From positions 1-64,000 of the forward strand of contig NZ_JAHLQO010000004.1 of the NCBI RefSeq assembly GCF_018919265.1: a stretch of 64,000 nt of DNA, given 5' to 3'. The position numbers were made by a program, and so were the translations under genes. The notes beneath the pieces are model-generated. The model was not told the DNA's origin, made no database searches, and saw nothing but the letters and a program-made list of their open reading frames with translations. Below are positions 8,887-17,182 of this stretch, in pieces. The stretch's first letter is position 1, and every line of letters starts with the position of its first letter. This DNA comes from Peptoniphilus ovalis (GTDB lineage Bacteria > Bacillota > Clostridia > Tissierellales > Peptoniphilaceae).

Positions 8887-9438
8887 TCAAATTATTAATT
8901 TTTGTAGAGTTTTAAATTCGTCTGTTCCAGCAACTCCTGCTAGATCAAATAAAACTGATTCAGTATTTGTAATTACTGCACCCATTTCTCTTAGTTGTTC
9001 GATTCCATTTTTAGAATTTTTTTCTGTTCTTGAACCAATTGCATCTTCTACTAAAAATACTTCATAGCCATTTTCAAGAAGTGATCTAACTGATTGAAGA
9101 ACACAGATATGAGATTCCATGCCACAAACTACAAATTGTTTTTTATTTAGTCTTTTTATTTCTTTTAAAATTTCTTCATCATCACATATATTAAAGGAAA
9201 GTTTTCCAAATTCTTCTTTTTCTTCTAAAGGCTTTTTAATTTCTTCGTTAGTATAGCCAAGTCCCTTTGGATATTGAACAGTGAAAAGTGATTCTGCTTC
9301 AATAATTTTTGCAACATTTGAAAGTACAGTTGCATTTTTTACTATCTCTTCTTTGTTGTACATTGCCTTTAAAAGTTTGTCTTGAATATCAATAAAAGTA
9401 AAAACAACGTCTTCACGATTTAATTTAAAATTTTTCAA
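8887..9438 (-). CDS. Isochorismatase-family hydrolase
   Basis: A 183-residue cysteine hydrolase of the isochorismatase/nicotinamidase fold. Visible features are the Asp of FTFIDIQDKLL, a Lys in the VQYPKGLG region, and the Cys in GMESHICVLQSVRSL, matching the expected Asp-Lys-Cys triad. The substrate is unknown, as many members are uncharacterised amidases. I chose the TTG start at 9438 because AGGAGG lies 6 bases upstream. The frame is open further, to a TTG at 9462, but without a ribosome site. It is the last gene of a unit with the PfkB-like and phosphohexomutase genes and is followed by a terminator. Confidence 0.85.
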   Translation of the reverse strand: MKNFKLNREDVVFTFIDIQDKLLKAMYNKEEIVKNATVLSNVAKIIEAESLFTVQYPKGLGYTNEEIKKPLEEKEEFGKLSFNICDDEEILKEIKRLNKKQFVVCGMESHICVLQSVRSLLENGYEVFLVEDAIGSRTEKNSKNGIEQLREMGAVITNTESVLFDLAGVAGTDEFKTLQKLII

Positions 9439-9448
9439 ATTTGTCCTC

Positions 9449-10357
9449 CTATATTTCTTCAACTATTACACTATTCATTAATTTTTTAATGTAACTCATG
9501 TCAATTTCTTCTTGCTCTTTAAAATTTTGCCAAACTCCGCTGGCAATTAAAAGTTTCATTGACGTTATAAAATCATATTCCCTATCTAAAGCTATTGAAA
9601 GTCCTGCAATTGATAGATCAGTATTAAAATCATCTAAAATTTCATTTATTCCGAATTTTTGCTTATCAAGATAGGCTCTATAATTTTTATCTTCAGTTGA
9701 AATAATTGTAAATCTCTTACTATTTGCTACGACAATTTTAGTCCCCATTTTTAAGAACTTTTTATTAAATTCAATTACTTCGCCAGTGTAATTTATTTTT
9801 CTTTTTTCTTCAATATCATTTTTATCATAAACTAAAATATAAGGATTTGATCTTTCTATTTCAGTTAAATCAGAAGTATTTACAATAACTTTAGTATTAT
9901 TTTTATAGCAAATCTTTACAAGTTTTTCATAAAGAGATGAATCAAGCCCTGTTAAATCAATTTTTGGAATCACAGCAATACTATTGTTGTAAAGGGTTCT
10001 TTCAAAGGAATTTAAAATCTCTGCTCTGTCTTCCATTGTAATTCTAGGCTCTTTAGTTCTATATCTCATCTGAGACTTATCTGAATCTATTACAACTTCC
10101 TCAATATTGTCATCTTTTAAATTAATTGGAGTAATATCAATCCCAAGTTTTGAAAGATTAAGAGCAATTTCTCTACCAAGTTTATTTCCCTTAAGCATAA
10201 AAACTTCGCTTTCAACTCCAAGAGCTCTAGTAAAAAATGACATATCAATTCCGTGACCAGAAGGATAAAATTTAGAGTTTATAATCTCTTCTTTTTCAGA
10301 ATCATCTAATTTGTATTCTCTTACAATTTTTGGATTAAAATCACAAAATAATATCAT
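9449..10357 (-). CDS. Divergent PfkB-family (phosphofructokinase-like) protein, degenerate active site
   Basis: A 302-residue protein that aligns along its length with 1-phosphofructokinase/LacC-type PfkB kinases: N-terminal DFNP, then SGHGIDMSFFTRALG where the family has GGKGxN, and a GREIALNLSKLGID stretch. Near the C-terminus the family GAGD motif reads FNTD (within DDFNTDLSIAGLSIAL). The catalytic Asp is retained, but the glycines of the anion hole and the substrate-binding Lys/Asn of the N-terminal motif are changed. It may be an altered kinase, a nucleotide/sugar sensor or an inactive protein. It lies between phosphohexomutase and an isochorismatase-like gene, which suggests sugar-phosphate metabolism but does not prove it. 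Confidence 0.65.
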   Translation of the reverse strand: MILFCDFNPKIVREYKLDDSEKEEIINSKFYPSGHGIDMSFFTRALGVESEVFMLKGNKLGREIALNLSKLGIDITPINLKDDNIEEVVIDSDKSQMRYRTKEPRITMEDRAEILNSFERTLYNNSIAVIPKIDLTGLDSSLYEKLVKICYKNNTKVIVNTSDLTEIERSNPYILVYDKNDIEEKRKINYTGEVIEFNKKFLKMGTKIVVANSKRFTIISTEDKNYRAYLDKQKFGINEILDDFNTDLSIAGLSIALDREYDFITSMKLLIASGVWQNFKEQEEIDMSYIKKLMNSVIVEEI

Positions 10358-10365
10358 TTTTCACC

Positions 10366-12027
10366 TCATTTTTTTATTTTACTTAAAACAACTTTCTCTA
10401 TAGTTTTAATTTTTTCTTTTGCACTTTTTTCATCAGCAGATACTGCATAAGCATAAATTTTCAATTTTGGCTCTGTACCCGAAGGTCTTAGTGCAAACCA
10501 TGTTTCTTCATCAAAATAGAATTTTAGTAAATCTTGGGGACTTTCAGGATCATCTATAAAGTCTTTTTTCTTATAAATCTGTCCAATTTCAGAAAAATCA
10601 TCTTCTTGCCTAAATTTATTCATTATTTCTTTCATCTTAGAAGATCCGTCTTTTCCTTCAAAATAAATTGAATCTAAATATTCTTCAAAATAACCATATT
10701 CATCATATATTTCTTTTATATAATCTTTAATTTTTAAATTTTTCTTTTTTAAATATCCAGCAAGTTCTGCAATAATCATTGTAGTTATAATTGCGTCCTT
10801 GTCTCTAATATGGTTACCAATACAGTATCCTATAGATTCTTCATAGCCGTAGATAAATCCTCTTTCTCCAGTTTCTTCCCAAATATTTGCAACATTACAG
10901 ATATTTTTAAAACCAGTGAGAGTTTCTACAAGTTCAACACCGTAAGACTTTGCAATTTTCTTAATTAAATCTCCAGTAACTACTGTCTTTACAATACCAT
11001 AATTTTCTAAATGTCTTCCTCTATCTTTAAGTCTATCAAGGATAAATTTGCCCAAGATAAAACCCATTTGATTTCCTGTGATTTGTAAGATTTCTTCATT
11101 ATTTTCAAGAACTGCTACTCTATCAGAATCAGGATCAGTTGCTATAATTAAATCTGCATTTACCTCTTCTGAAAGTTCGATTGCCCTGTCAAATGAATTT
11201 ATATCTTCTGGATTTGGATTTTTAACATTTGTAAAATCAGGATCTGGATTTTCTTGTTCTCCAACTACATGTACATTTTTAAATCCCCTTAAATCTAAAA
11301 TATGTCTAACATATTTATTGCCACAGCCACTTAGTGGTGTATAAACTATATTTAAATCTTTATCTATATCATCAGTCAAGCTGTGTTTTAAAGTTTCTCT
11401 AAAATATGATTTCTTTACTTTATCGTCAATAAATTTTATACTTTCGTATTCATTAATTTTCTTTAAACTATTAAAATCATAATTTAATATGTCGATTTCT
11501 CTTGATTTTTCTTCTATTTTATCAGCTACATCAGATAAAATTTGTGAACCTTTATCCCAATATAATTTAAACCCATTGTAATCTTTTGGATTGTGTGATG
11601 CAGTAATCATTATTCCAGCTTGAGTTCCAAGATATCTAATTGAATACCCTAAAATTGGAGTCGGAACAATTCCTGGAAATAAGTATACAGTTATATTATT
11701 TTCTGCAAGTATTTTTGCTGTTAGAATTGAAAACTCATAGGAAAAATGTCTAATATCTCTTCCAATTACAACACCTTTTTTCTTTGCATCTTCTCCAAGT
11801 TCTTCTATTACTTGCGATAGTGCTAGGGCAGTTTTTCCAACTGTCAAATAATTCATTCTATTAGTTCCAGCTCCTACTATACCTCTAAGACCTGCTGTAC
11901 CAAACTCTAAATCTTTATAAAATCTATCTTCAATTTCTTCTTCAGATTTAATGTTTTTAAGTTCATTCTTTAAAGTTTTATTTACACTTTCACTTTCAAG
12001 CCATTTGTTATAAATATCCTTATACAT
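10366..12027 (-). CDS. pgcA: Phosphoglucomutase/phosphomannomutase (alpha-D-phosphohexomutase)
   Basis: A 553-residue enzyme interconverting hexose 1- and 6-phosphates in the cytoplasm, probably supplying glucose 1-phosphate for cell-surface polymers. Four family regions are visible: FGTAGLRGIVGAG at the N-terminus, the phosphoserine loop ITASHNPKDYNGFK, the Mg loop ATDPDSDRVAV, and the phosphate-binding loop FALRPSGTEPKLKIYAYA at the C-terminus. Length and motifs match the Bacillus PgcA type rather than GlmM (about 450). It starts 2 bases after ybaK and is followed 8 bases later by the PfkB-like gene, so they are probably one unit. Substrate preference (glucose or mannose) is not decided by sequence. 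Confidence 0.9.
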   Translation of the reverse strand: MYKDIYNKWLESESVNKTLKNELKNIKSEEEIEDRFYKDLEFGTAGLRGIVGAGTNRMNYLTVGKTALALSQVIEELGEDAKKKGVVIGRDIRHFSYEFSILTAKILAENNITVYLFPGIVPTPILGYSIRYLGTQAGIMITASHNPKDYNGFKLYWDKGSQILSDVADKIEEKSREIDILNYDFNSLKKINEYESIKFIDDKVKKSYFRETLKHSLTDDIDKDLNIVYTPLSGCGNKYVRHILDLRGFKNVHVVGEQENPDPDFTNVKNPNPEDINSFDRAIELSEEVNADLIIATDPDSDRVAVLENNEEILQITGNQMGFILGKFILDRLKDRGRHLENYGIVKTVVTGDLIKKIAKSYGVELVETLTGFKNICNVANIWEETGERGFIYGYEESIGYCIGNHIRDKDAIITTMIIAELAGYLKKKNLKIKDYIKEIYDEYGYFEEYLDSIYFEGKDGSSKMKEIMNKFRQEDDFSEIGQIYKKKDFIDDPESPQDLLKFYFDEETWFALRPSGTEPKLKIYAYAVSADEKSAKEKIKTIEKVVLSKIKK

Positions 12028-12029
12028 AA

Positions 12030-12500
12030 TTACTCCTTTTTTATATCTGCAAAACTGCCATCTATAGCTTCTATAAGGGATTTTGGATTGACTTTAATTT
12101 GCATTCCAACTTTTCCACCACTTACATAAAAAAAGTCAAAATCTTCAGCTGAGCTGTCTATAAAAGTTTTAAAAGATTTTTTCATTCCAACAGGTGAACA
12201 TCCTCCATGTACATATCCCGTAAGTGGAAGTAATTTTTTCTGAGGAATCATTTCAATTTTCTTGGAATTAGATACTTTTGCTGCCTTCTTTAAATCAAGT
12301 TCACTAGAAGCTGGTACTACAAAAACATAATTTTCTTCTTCTTTTGATTCAGTAACTAGTGTTTTAAAAACTCTATTCCTATCTTCTCCAAGATTATCAG
12401 CAACTTCTATTCCACTAATTCCTTCATCTTTTGAATATTCTATAATTTCAAAATCTACATTTTCGTTTTCCAAAATTCTCATAGCATTAGTCTTTTTCAT
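12030..12500 (-). CDS. ybaK: YbaK/EbsC-family aminoacyl-tRNA deacylase
   Basis: A 156-residue trans-editing protein. The family hydrolyses mischarged aminoacyl-tRNA, classically Cys-tRNA(Pro). The sequence shows the typical start MKKTNAMRILENENVDFE, a VFKTLVTES stretch containing the conserved Lys, and the GYVHGGCSPVGMKK region of the binding pocket. Length is normal. It is the first gene of a four-gene unit. The following phosphohexomutase begins 2 bases after its stop. Confidence 0.9.
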   Translation of the reverse strand: MKKTNAMRILENENVDFEIIEYSKDEGISGIEVADNLGEDRNRVFKTLVTESKEEENYVFVVPASSELDLKKAAKVSNSKKIEMIPQKKLLPLTGYVHGGCSPVGMKKSFKTFIDSSAEDFDFFYVSGGKVGMQIKVNPKSLIEAIDGSFADIKKE

Positions 12501-12564
12501 GTCATCACCTATGTATTAATTTTACCCCAAATTTTAAATATATTCATCTTAATTTATTATACTA

Positions 12565-12590
12565 CAAAAAAAGAGCAGGAAACCCTACTC
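12565..12590 (-). terminator. Terminator of the znuACB operon
   Basis: Stem 12573-12579 with 12584-12590 (one G-T pair), loop AAAC, and then seven T on the minus strand. It overlaps the end of znuB. Confidence 0.8.
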
Positions 12591-13380
12591 ATCTTCTCTT
12601 AAATATTAATAAAATTACTAGAAATAATACACCAATTAATACAATAGTTCCTCCAGGTTTAAGTCCTATATAAAAAGAAATAAATAAACCAAGGATTGTA
12701 AAAAGAACACCAAAAACTGATGATAAAATTGTAGTTTTTAAATATCCCATTCTAAATTGCATTGCACATGCGACTGGTATAACCATTAATGATGAAATAA
12801 TTAAAATTCCAACAGTTCTTGCTGATACAGAAATTGTGACTGCTATAAGAATCATAAATATTAAATTTACTCTATCTACATTAATCCCTGAAAGTCTCGC
12901 TGAAGATTCATCAAAGGAAATATACATAAGATCCTTAAATAAGTAAGTAAATAAAATAAATACAATGGCAGAAACTATTAATATTAAATAAAAATCAAAT
13001 TCAGGAATTGCAATAATTGATCCAAATAAATAAGATTCAAAATTTGCTGATTTTTTTACAAATCCTGATAAAATCGAAGCAAGTCCAATACCTGTACTCA
13101 TTAAAATGGCACTAGACATCTCTTGATATCCTGGAAATCTAGTTCTCACAAACTCTAAAAATAAAGATCCTATTATACATAAAAATATTGCTCCAAGAAC
13201 AGGAGAAGTTGAAGTCATTAGCCCAAGCATGACTCCTGCAAGTGAAACATGAGATAGTGCATCTCCTATTACTGAAATCTTTTTATTAACAACTACAATT
13301 CCCATAAAAGGTATTATTATAGAAACTGCTATGCCTACAATTAAGGCTTTAATCATATAAGAATATTCAAAAATCGACAT
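12589..13380 (-). CDS. znuB: Zinc/manganese ABC transporter permease (ABC-3 family)
   Basis: A 263-residue polytopic membrane protein of the ZnuB/MntB type, with about eight hydrophobic helices. The family motif GDALSHVSLAGVMLG lies near the N-terminus. It would form the channel for the metal delivered by ZnuA. I place the start at ATG 13380, which overlaps the znuC stop by one base (TAATG). The frame is open 15 bases further, but the GGAAGTGA ribosome-like site favours 13380. Neighbours ZnuC and the His-rich ZnuA point to zinc. Confidence 0.9.
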   Translation of the reverse strand: MSIFEYSYMIKALIVGIAVSIIIPFMGIVVVNKKISVIGDALSHVSLAGVMLGLMTSTSPVLGAIFLCIIGSLFLEFVRTRFPGYQEMSSAILMSTGIGLASILSGFVKKSANFESYLFGSIIAIPEFDFYLILIVSAIVFILFTYLFKDLMYISFDESSARLSGINVDRVNLIFMILIAVTISVSARTVGILIISSLMVIPVACAMQFRMGYLKTTILSSVFGVLFTILGLFISFYIGLKPGGTIVLIGVLFLVILLIFKRR

Positions 13381-14030
13381 TATTTCACTTCCCATATCTT
13401 TTTATCTTTTATTTGATAAATCTTATTTACATTTTCTTCAACTTCTTCAAGGTTATGTGTAATCATTAAAATTGTAATTCCATGAGATTTATTAATGTGA
13501 TTTAATAATTTGAATAATGATTTTTTTGAATCTTTATCAATACCTGTCATTGGTTCATCAAGCACTAGAAATTTTGGAGTGGCAACAAGAGTCTTTGCAA
13601 TTAAAACTCTTTGTCTTTGACCACCACTTAAAGCAGTGTATAAATTATTTGAAAAATCTTTCATTCCAACTAAATTTAGTGCTGAATAAATTTTCTCTTT
13701 ATCAACATCATCAAGTTTTCTAAATCCTTTATTTTTAGGATAAAGTCCAAGTGATATGAGTTCAAAAACAGTTATTGGAAATTCTAAATTAGAAGAGATA
13801 GTTAATTGTGGAACATAACCAATACCTGCATATCCATTTTCCGTATAAATTTTGATTTCACCTTCAAGTGGTTTTAACTGATTTAAAATTAACTTAATCA
13901 ACGTTGATTTTCCAGCTCCATTAGAGCCTATAAGAGCGACATAGTCGCCCTTATATACATTTAAATTTATATTTTCTAGTACTAATTCACTATTATATTT
14001 AAAACTTAGATCTTTTATTTCAAGCAGAAT
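13380..14030 (-). CDS. znuC: Zinc ABC transporter ATP-binding protein, no standard start codon
   Basis: The cytoplasmic ATPase of the zinc importer. It shows Walker A GSNGAGKST (13929-13903), signature LSGGQRQRVL, Walker B FLVLDEPMTG, and the H-loop His in MITHN. The first in-frame ATG/GTG/TTG is a TTG at 13901, which lies after Walker A and would remove the nucleotide site. The frame reads back through a normal N-terminus (LLEIKDLSFKYNSELVLENI) to ATT 14030, CTG 14027 or ATA 14042, with a stop at 14087-14085. An AGGTG inside the end of znuA lies 7 bases from the ATA. Translation must therefore start at a rare codon or be coupled to znuA. Otherwise the start codon has been lost by mutation. 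I use ATT 14030 as a compromise. Confidence 0.8.
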   Translation of the reverse strand: MLLEIKDLSFKYNSELVLENINLNVYKGDYVALIGSNGAGKSTLIKLILNQLKPLEGEIKIYTENGYAGIGYVPQLTISSNLEFPITVFELISLGLYPKNKGFRKLDDVDKEKIYSALNLVGMKDFSNNLYTALSGGQRQRVLIAKTLVATPKFLVLDEPMTGIDKDSKKSLFKLLNHINKSHGITILMITHNLEEVEENVNKIYQIKDKKIWEVK

Positions 14031-14038
14031 TTTATTAT

Positions 14039-15052
14039 TTATTTTAACGCACCTACTAAATTTTCTAGATTTTGTTCCATAATGCTAAAGTAATCTTCAT
14101 TTGACTTAATTTGTTCATCACTTAAACCTTCAATTGGAGAAAGAACTTCAACTTTAGCTGCAGTTTCTGAAGCTATGATTTCTGAAACCTTAGGATCAAT
14201 TAATTCTTCTGTAAAAATTGTAGTGATATTATTCTCTTTTATATAATCAATAATTTCAGCCATTTTCTTAGCATCTGGTTCTGTTTCTGCATTTACTCCT
14301 TGAATTCCAAGTTGTTCTAAACCATATTCATTGCATAAATAACCATAGGCTTCATGACTAACTACAATTTTATTGTCCTTTAAATCTTTAAGATTATCTC
14401 TATATTTTGCATCTAGATCATCTAACATTTTAGCATATTTTTCATAATTTGCTTCATAATATTCTTTATTTTCTTCATCCATTTCAATTAAAGCATTTTT
14501 TATATTTTCCATTTCAATTTTTGCATTCTTTGGAGATAACCAAACATGTGGATCTGGTCCATTGCCGTGATTATGTTCATGATGTTCTTCATGATTGTGG
14601 TCATCTATGGTTTCATTGTGATTATTTCCTTCATGATGTTCGTGTTCTTCATCTTCGTGATCATGATCGTGGCTATGAGTTGCTTCTATATAATTTATGC
14701 CCTTTGAAGCTTCCACTGCTATTAAATCATTGGAAAGTGATCCAAGAACTTTATCAACCCAATGCTCAAGACCTGCACCATTGTAGATAAATAAATCAGC
14801 ATTTTCTAATGATTTAATTGCATCTTGATCCGGCTCCCAATCATGTGGTTCTGTTCCATTTGGCATAATCATTTCTACATCTACCTTATCTCCAGCTATT
14901 TTTTTTGTAAAATCATAGATGGGATATACAGATGCATATACCTTTGGTAAATTTTCTTTTGAAGTTTTATTAACTTCTTTTGTATCTTTTGAACAAGCTG
15001 TAAATAATGTTAATACAGCAAAAATCATAAATAATTTAAATAATTTTTTCAT
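14039..15052 (-). CDS. znuA: Zinc-binding lipoprotein of ABC transporter (ZnuA/AdcA type)
   Basis: A 337-residue cluster A-I metal-binding lipoprotein. The signal ends at lipobox FTAC, with Cys20 predicted to be lipidated. Metal ligands are suggested by MPNGTEPHDWEPD near residue 65, GPDPHVWLSP after the loop, VVSHEAYGY and the later FTEELIDPKV. Between about residues 128 and 167 there is a loop dense in His, Asp and Glu (HSHDHDHEDEEHEHH and onward), typical of zinc-specific members. An AGGAGG site supports the ATG. It is the first gene of znuA-znuC-znuB, divergent from the zur-like gene. Confidence 0.93.
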   Translation of the reverse strand: MKKLFKLFMIFAVLTLFTACSKDTKEVNKTSKENLPKVYASVYPIYDFTKKIAGDKVDVEMIMPNGTEPHDWEPDQDAIKSLENADLFIYNGAGLEHWVDKVLGSLSNDLIAVEASKGINYIEATHSHDHDHEDEEHEHHEGNNHNETIDDHNHEEHHEHNHGNGPDPHVWLSPKNAKIEMENIKNALIEMDEENKEYYEANYEKYAKMLDDLDAKYRDNLKDLKDNKIVVSHEAYGYLCNEYGLEQLGIQGVNAETEPDAKKMAEIIDYIKENNITTIFTEELIDPKVSEIIASETAAKVEVLSPIEGLSDEQIKSNEDYFSIMEQNLENLVGALK

Positions 15053-15068
15053 AAGTCCTCCTTAACAA

Positions 15069-15083
15069 TAATGATTTCCATTA
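15069..15083. promoter_or_regulatory. Candidate Zur/Fur-family operator
   Basis: TAATGATTTCCATTA is a 15-bp interrupted palindrome in the 7-1-7 form typical of Fur-family boxes (arms match at 5 of 7 positions). It lies just downstream of the znuA -10, so a bound Zur dimer would block znuA. The link to the neighbouring regulator is inference. Confidence 0.55.
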
Positions 15084-15086
15084 ACT

Positions 15087-15095
15087 ATTATAGCA
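15087..15095 (-). promoter_or_regulatory. Extended -10 of the znuA promoter
   Basis: TGCTATAAT on the minus strand, with a weak -35 (TTTAAA) 16 bases upstream. The candidate Zur operator lies immediately downstream. Confidence 0.6.
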
Positions 15096-15133
15096 CTTTT
15101 ATATTTTATTTAAAGTAAAATATAAAATTTTTC

Positions 15134-15142
15134 TGATATAAT
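15134..15142 (+). promoter_or_regulatory. Extended -10 of the zur-like gene promoter
   Basis: TGATATAAT, 20 bases ahead of the start codon. No convincing -35 was seen. An AGGGGG ribosome site follows. Confidence 0.6.
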
Positions 15143-15162
15143 TAATTTAATAGGGGGTTATT

Positions 15163-15576
15163 ATGAAAGATTTTGAAAAATTACTAAGGGATAATAATTT
15201 AAAAATAACTAAAGGTAGACTTGCTATTCTAGAACTTTTACACCAATCTAAAATTCCAATGAACACTGAAGAAATATTTGCTGAAGTTGATAAGGAAGAA
15301 CTTCCTAGCTTCACTTCCCTTTATAGAATATTAAATCAATTGACTGATGTTGGAATAATTGAAAAGAATTTATATCAAAATGGACTTTTGTATTACGAAC
15401 TAAGAGATAAAAAACATAAACACTATATAATTTGTGAAAAGTGCGGAAAAATTTCCGCCATCGAAAATTGTCCTATCTCTGATTTTGAAAAAGAAGCTTC
15501 AATTGAAACTGGCTATATTGTCGTAGATCATGTCATAGAACTTAAGGGAATTTGTCCTGATTGTCAAAATAAATAA
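15163..15576 (+). CDS. zur: Fur-family transcriptional regulator, probably Zur
   Basis: A 137-residue repressor with an N-terminal winged helix (KITKGRLAILELLHQS, SFTSLYRILNQL) and a C-terminal dimerisation domain. The structural zinc site is visible as CEKCGK near residue 91 and CPDC near 133. A His-rich HKHYIIC segment fits the regulatory metal site. Fur, Zur and PerR cannot be separated by motif alone. The divergent zinc uptake operon and the Fur-type palindrome between the two genes favour Zur, which represses uptake when zinc is plentiful. Confidence 0.85.
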   Translation: MKDFEKLLRDNNLKITKGRLAILELLHQSKIPMNTEEIFAEVDKEELPSFTSLYRILNQLTDVGIIEKNLYQNGLLYYELRDKKHKHYIICEKCGKISAIENCPISDFEKEASIETGYIVVDHVIELKGICPDCQNK

Positions 15577-15704
15577 TTCCACATTATGAAATTAGATTCG
15601 TATTATAAAATATTTCTTTACTTTTTATATTTAAAGGTTATAATATAAGTAGTGAATTAATATTATTATATTATTTTGCTAAGCTTTACTTATATGTTTC
15701 AGCA

Positions 15705-15743
15705 AAAGAAAAGAGACTTCTGTCCACCCCGCAGAAGTCTCTT
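15705..15743. terminator. Bidirectional terminator between zur and the antiporter gene
   Basis: A perfect 12-bp stem (15711-15722 with 15732-15743), flanked by A-rich sequence on one side and T-rich on the other. It can end the convergent zur-like and antiporter transcripts. The remaining bases 15577-15704 are AT-rich, and I see nothing else there. Confidence 0.85.
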
Positions 15744-15749
15744 TTACTT

Positions 15750-17045
15750 TTATAAAATTGTAGTTAAAAATCCACCAATGATTATAAGTGGTATTCCAAA
15801 GAATGAAAACTGTGGAATACATGTATCTTTGATGTGATCATGTTGTCCATCAACAGAAAGACCAGATGTTGGCCCAAGAGTTGTATCAGATGCAGGTGAA
15901 CCTGCGTCTCCACAAGCTGCTGCTACAGTAACAAGTAAGATTGTAGCCATAGTTGAATATCCAAGTGACATTGCTATTGGAACATATATCGCTGATATAA
16001 TTGGAACTGTACCAAAGGAAGTACCAATACCAAGTGTGATTAAAAGTCCAAGTAAAATCATTACATAAGAAGCAATAAGTTTTGATCCTCCAAGTAAAGA
16101 TTTAGCAACTTCAACTAATTCATTTACAGCACCTGATTTGATAACTACATTTGCATATCCTGCAGCTATTAGCATTACAAATGCAATAAAGCCCATCATT
16201 GCAATACCGCCATCAAGCATCTTTTGCATATCATCCCATTTTATTACTCTAGTAACAACTATAAAAATTAGTCCAACTAGTGCTCCAAGAGGTAGTGAAT
16301 TAGTTAATACTTGTACTACTACTGTTATTACTCCTGATAATAGAACGAATATATGTCTTCTTTCTAATTTTTCAGAAATATTTTCATTTTTATCAACTTT
16401 TTTAATTTCATATTCTCTGTCTCTAGAAAATAAAATCAATCCACATATAAGTCCTCCCAGCATAATAGCTGCAGCAATCCAGTTTGTTCTAATTACATCA
16501 GAACCTGTGATTTCTAAACCAGATGATTTAAATGAATCCACGATAAGTCCGTGAAAAATTGCTCCATAACCTATTGGAAGCATAATATAAGGTGCCTTTA
16601 ATCCAAATCCAAAAGATACTGCCAACATTTTTCTATTCATTTTCATTTTATTCATAATAGAAATTAGTGGTGGTATTAAAATTGGTATAAAAGCAATATG
16701 AATTGGTATAATAGTTTCAGCAATTACAGAAATTATTACAATAATTACGCATAATAAAAATTTATTATCTTTAACTAGATGACTAATTTTTTTAGCCATT
16801 ATTGCCGCTGCTCCAGTTTCTTCCATACAATAAGCAAGAGAACCTAAGAGAATATAGCTTAGAGCAGTTTCAGCATTATCTCCCATTCCTCCAATTAAAT
16901 AAGTCATAGTATCTGTAATACCTAACCCTGCGATTAATCCTGCAGAAATTGCAGAAATCATTAGTGCGAAAAATACTGGCACTTTTAATACACATAGAGT
17001 TGCCAAGATAATTACAGAAAGTACAACTGCATTTGAAAATATCAT
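15750..17045 (-). CDS. Na+/H+ antiporter-superfamily transporter (YuiF/HisP-like)
   Basis: A 431-residue membrane protein with about eleven hydrophobic segments, in the ion-transporter superfamily that includes NhaC. Conserved loops are visible: GGMGDNAETALSYILLG near residue 52, IPIHIAFIPILIPPL near 112, and near the C-terminus GIGTSFGTVPI and ACGDAGSPASDTTLGPTSG. The last motif is typical of the YuiF group, annotated as Na+/H+ antiporter but including a histidine permease in Bacillus. The substrate is therefore either cation or amino acid. It appears monocistronic, with an AGGAGA ribosome site and the bidirectional terminator at its end. Confidence 0.8.
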   Translation of the reverse strand: MIFSNAVVLSVIILATLCVLKVPVFFALMISAISAGLIAGLGITDTMTYLIGGMGDNAETALSYILLGSLAYCMEETGAAAIMAKKISHLVKDNKFLLCVIIVIISVIAETIIPIHIAFIPILIPPLISIMNKMKMNRKMLAVSFGFGLKAPYIMLPIGYGAIFHGLIVDSFKSSGLEITGSDVIRTNWIAAAIMLGGLICGLILFSRDREYEIKKVDKNENISEKLERRHIFVLLSGVITVVVQVLTNSLPLGALVGLIFIVVTRVIKWDDMQKMLDGGIAMMGFIAFVMLIAAGYANVVIKSGAVNELVEVAKSLLGGSKLIASYVMILLGLLITLGIGTSFGTVPIISAIYVPIAMSLGYSTMATILLVTVAAACGDAGSPASDTTLGPTSGLSVDGQHDHIKDTCIPQFSFFGIPLIIIGGFLTTIL

Positions 17046-17114
17046 TTTCTTCTCCTTTAATTAATTCCTTTTTGTACTTACATATTACATTATAAAGGTT
17101 TTCATGAATAATTA

Positions 17115-17160
17115 AAATAAAAAAATAAGATTTCGCATTATGTTAGCAAAATCTTATTTT
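17115..17160 (-). terminator. Terminator of ftsH
   Basis: A 12-bp stem (17122-17133 with 17149-17160) around a 15-base loop, followed on the minus strand by seven T and more T-rich sequence. It lies 23 bases after the ftsH stop. Confidence 0.8.
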
Positions 17161-17182
17161 AAAATTTGACTTTAATTTCTTT

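Noticed and set aside
13899-13903. Frameshift or truncation of znuC, since the first standard start is inside Walker A
   Set aside because: The frame upstream is continuous and encodes a normal N-terminus. Only the start codon is missing, so it is reported as a start problem instead.
14449-14790. Plus-strand frame rich in His and Leu
   Set aside because: It is the complement of the His/Asp-rich loop of znuA. It has no ribosome site and its composition is a mirror effect.
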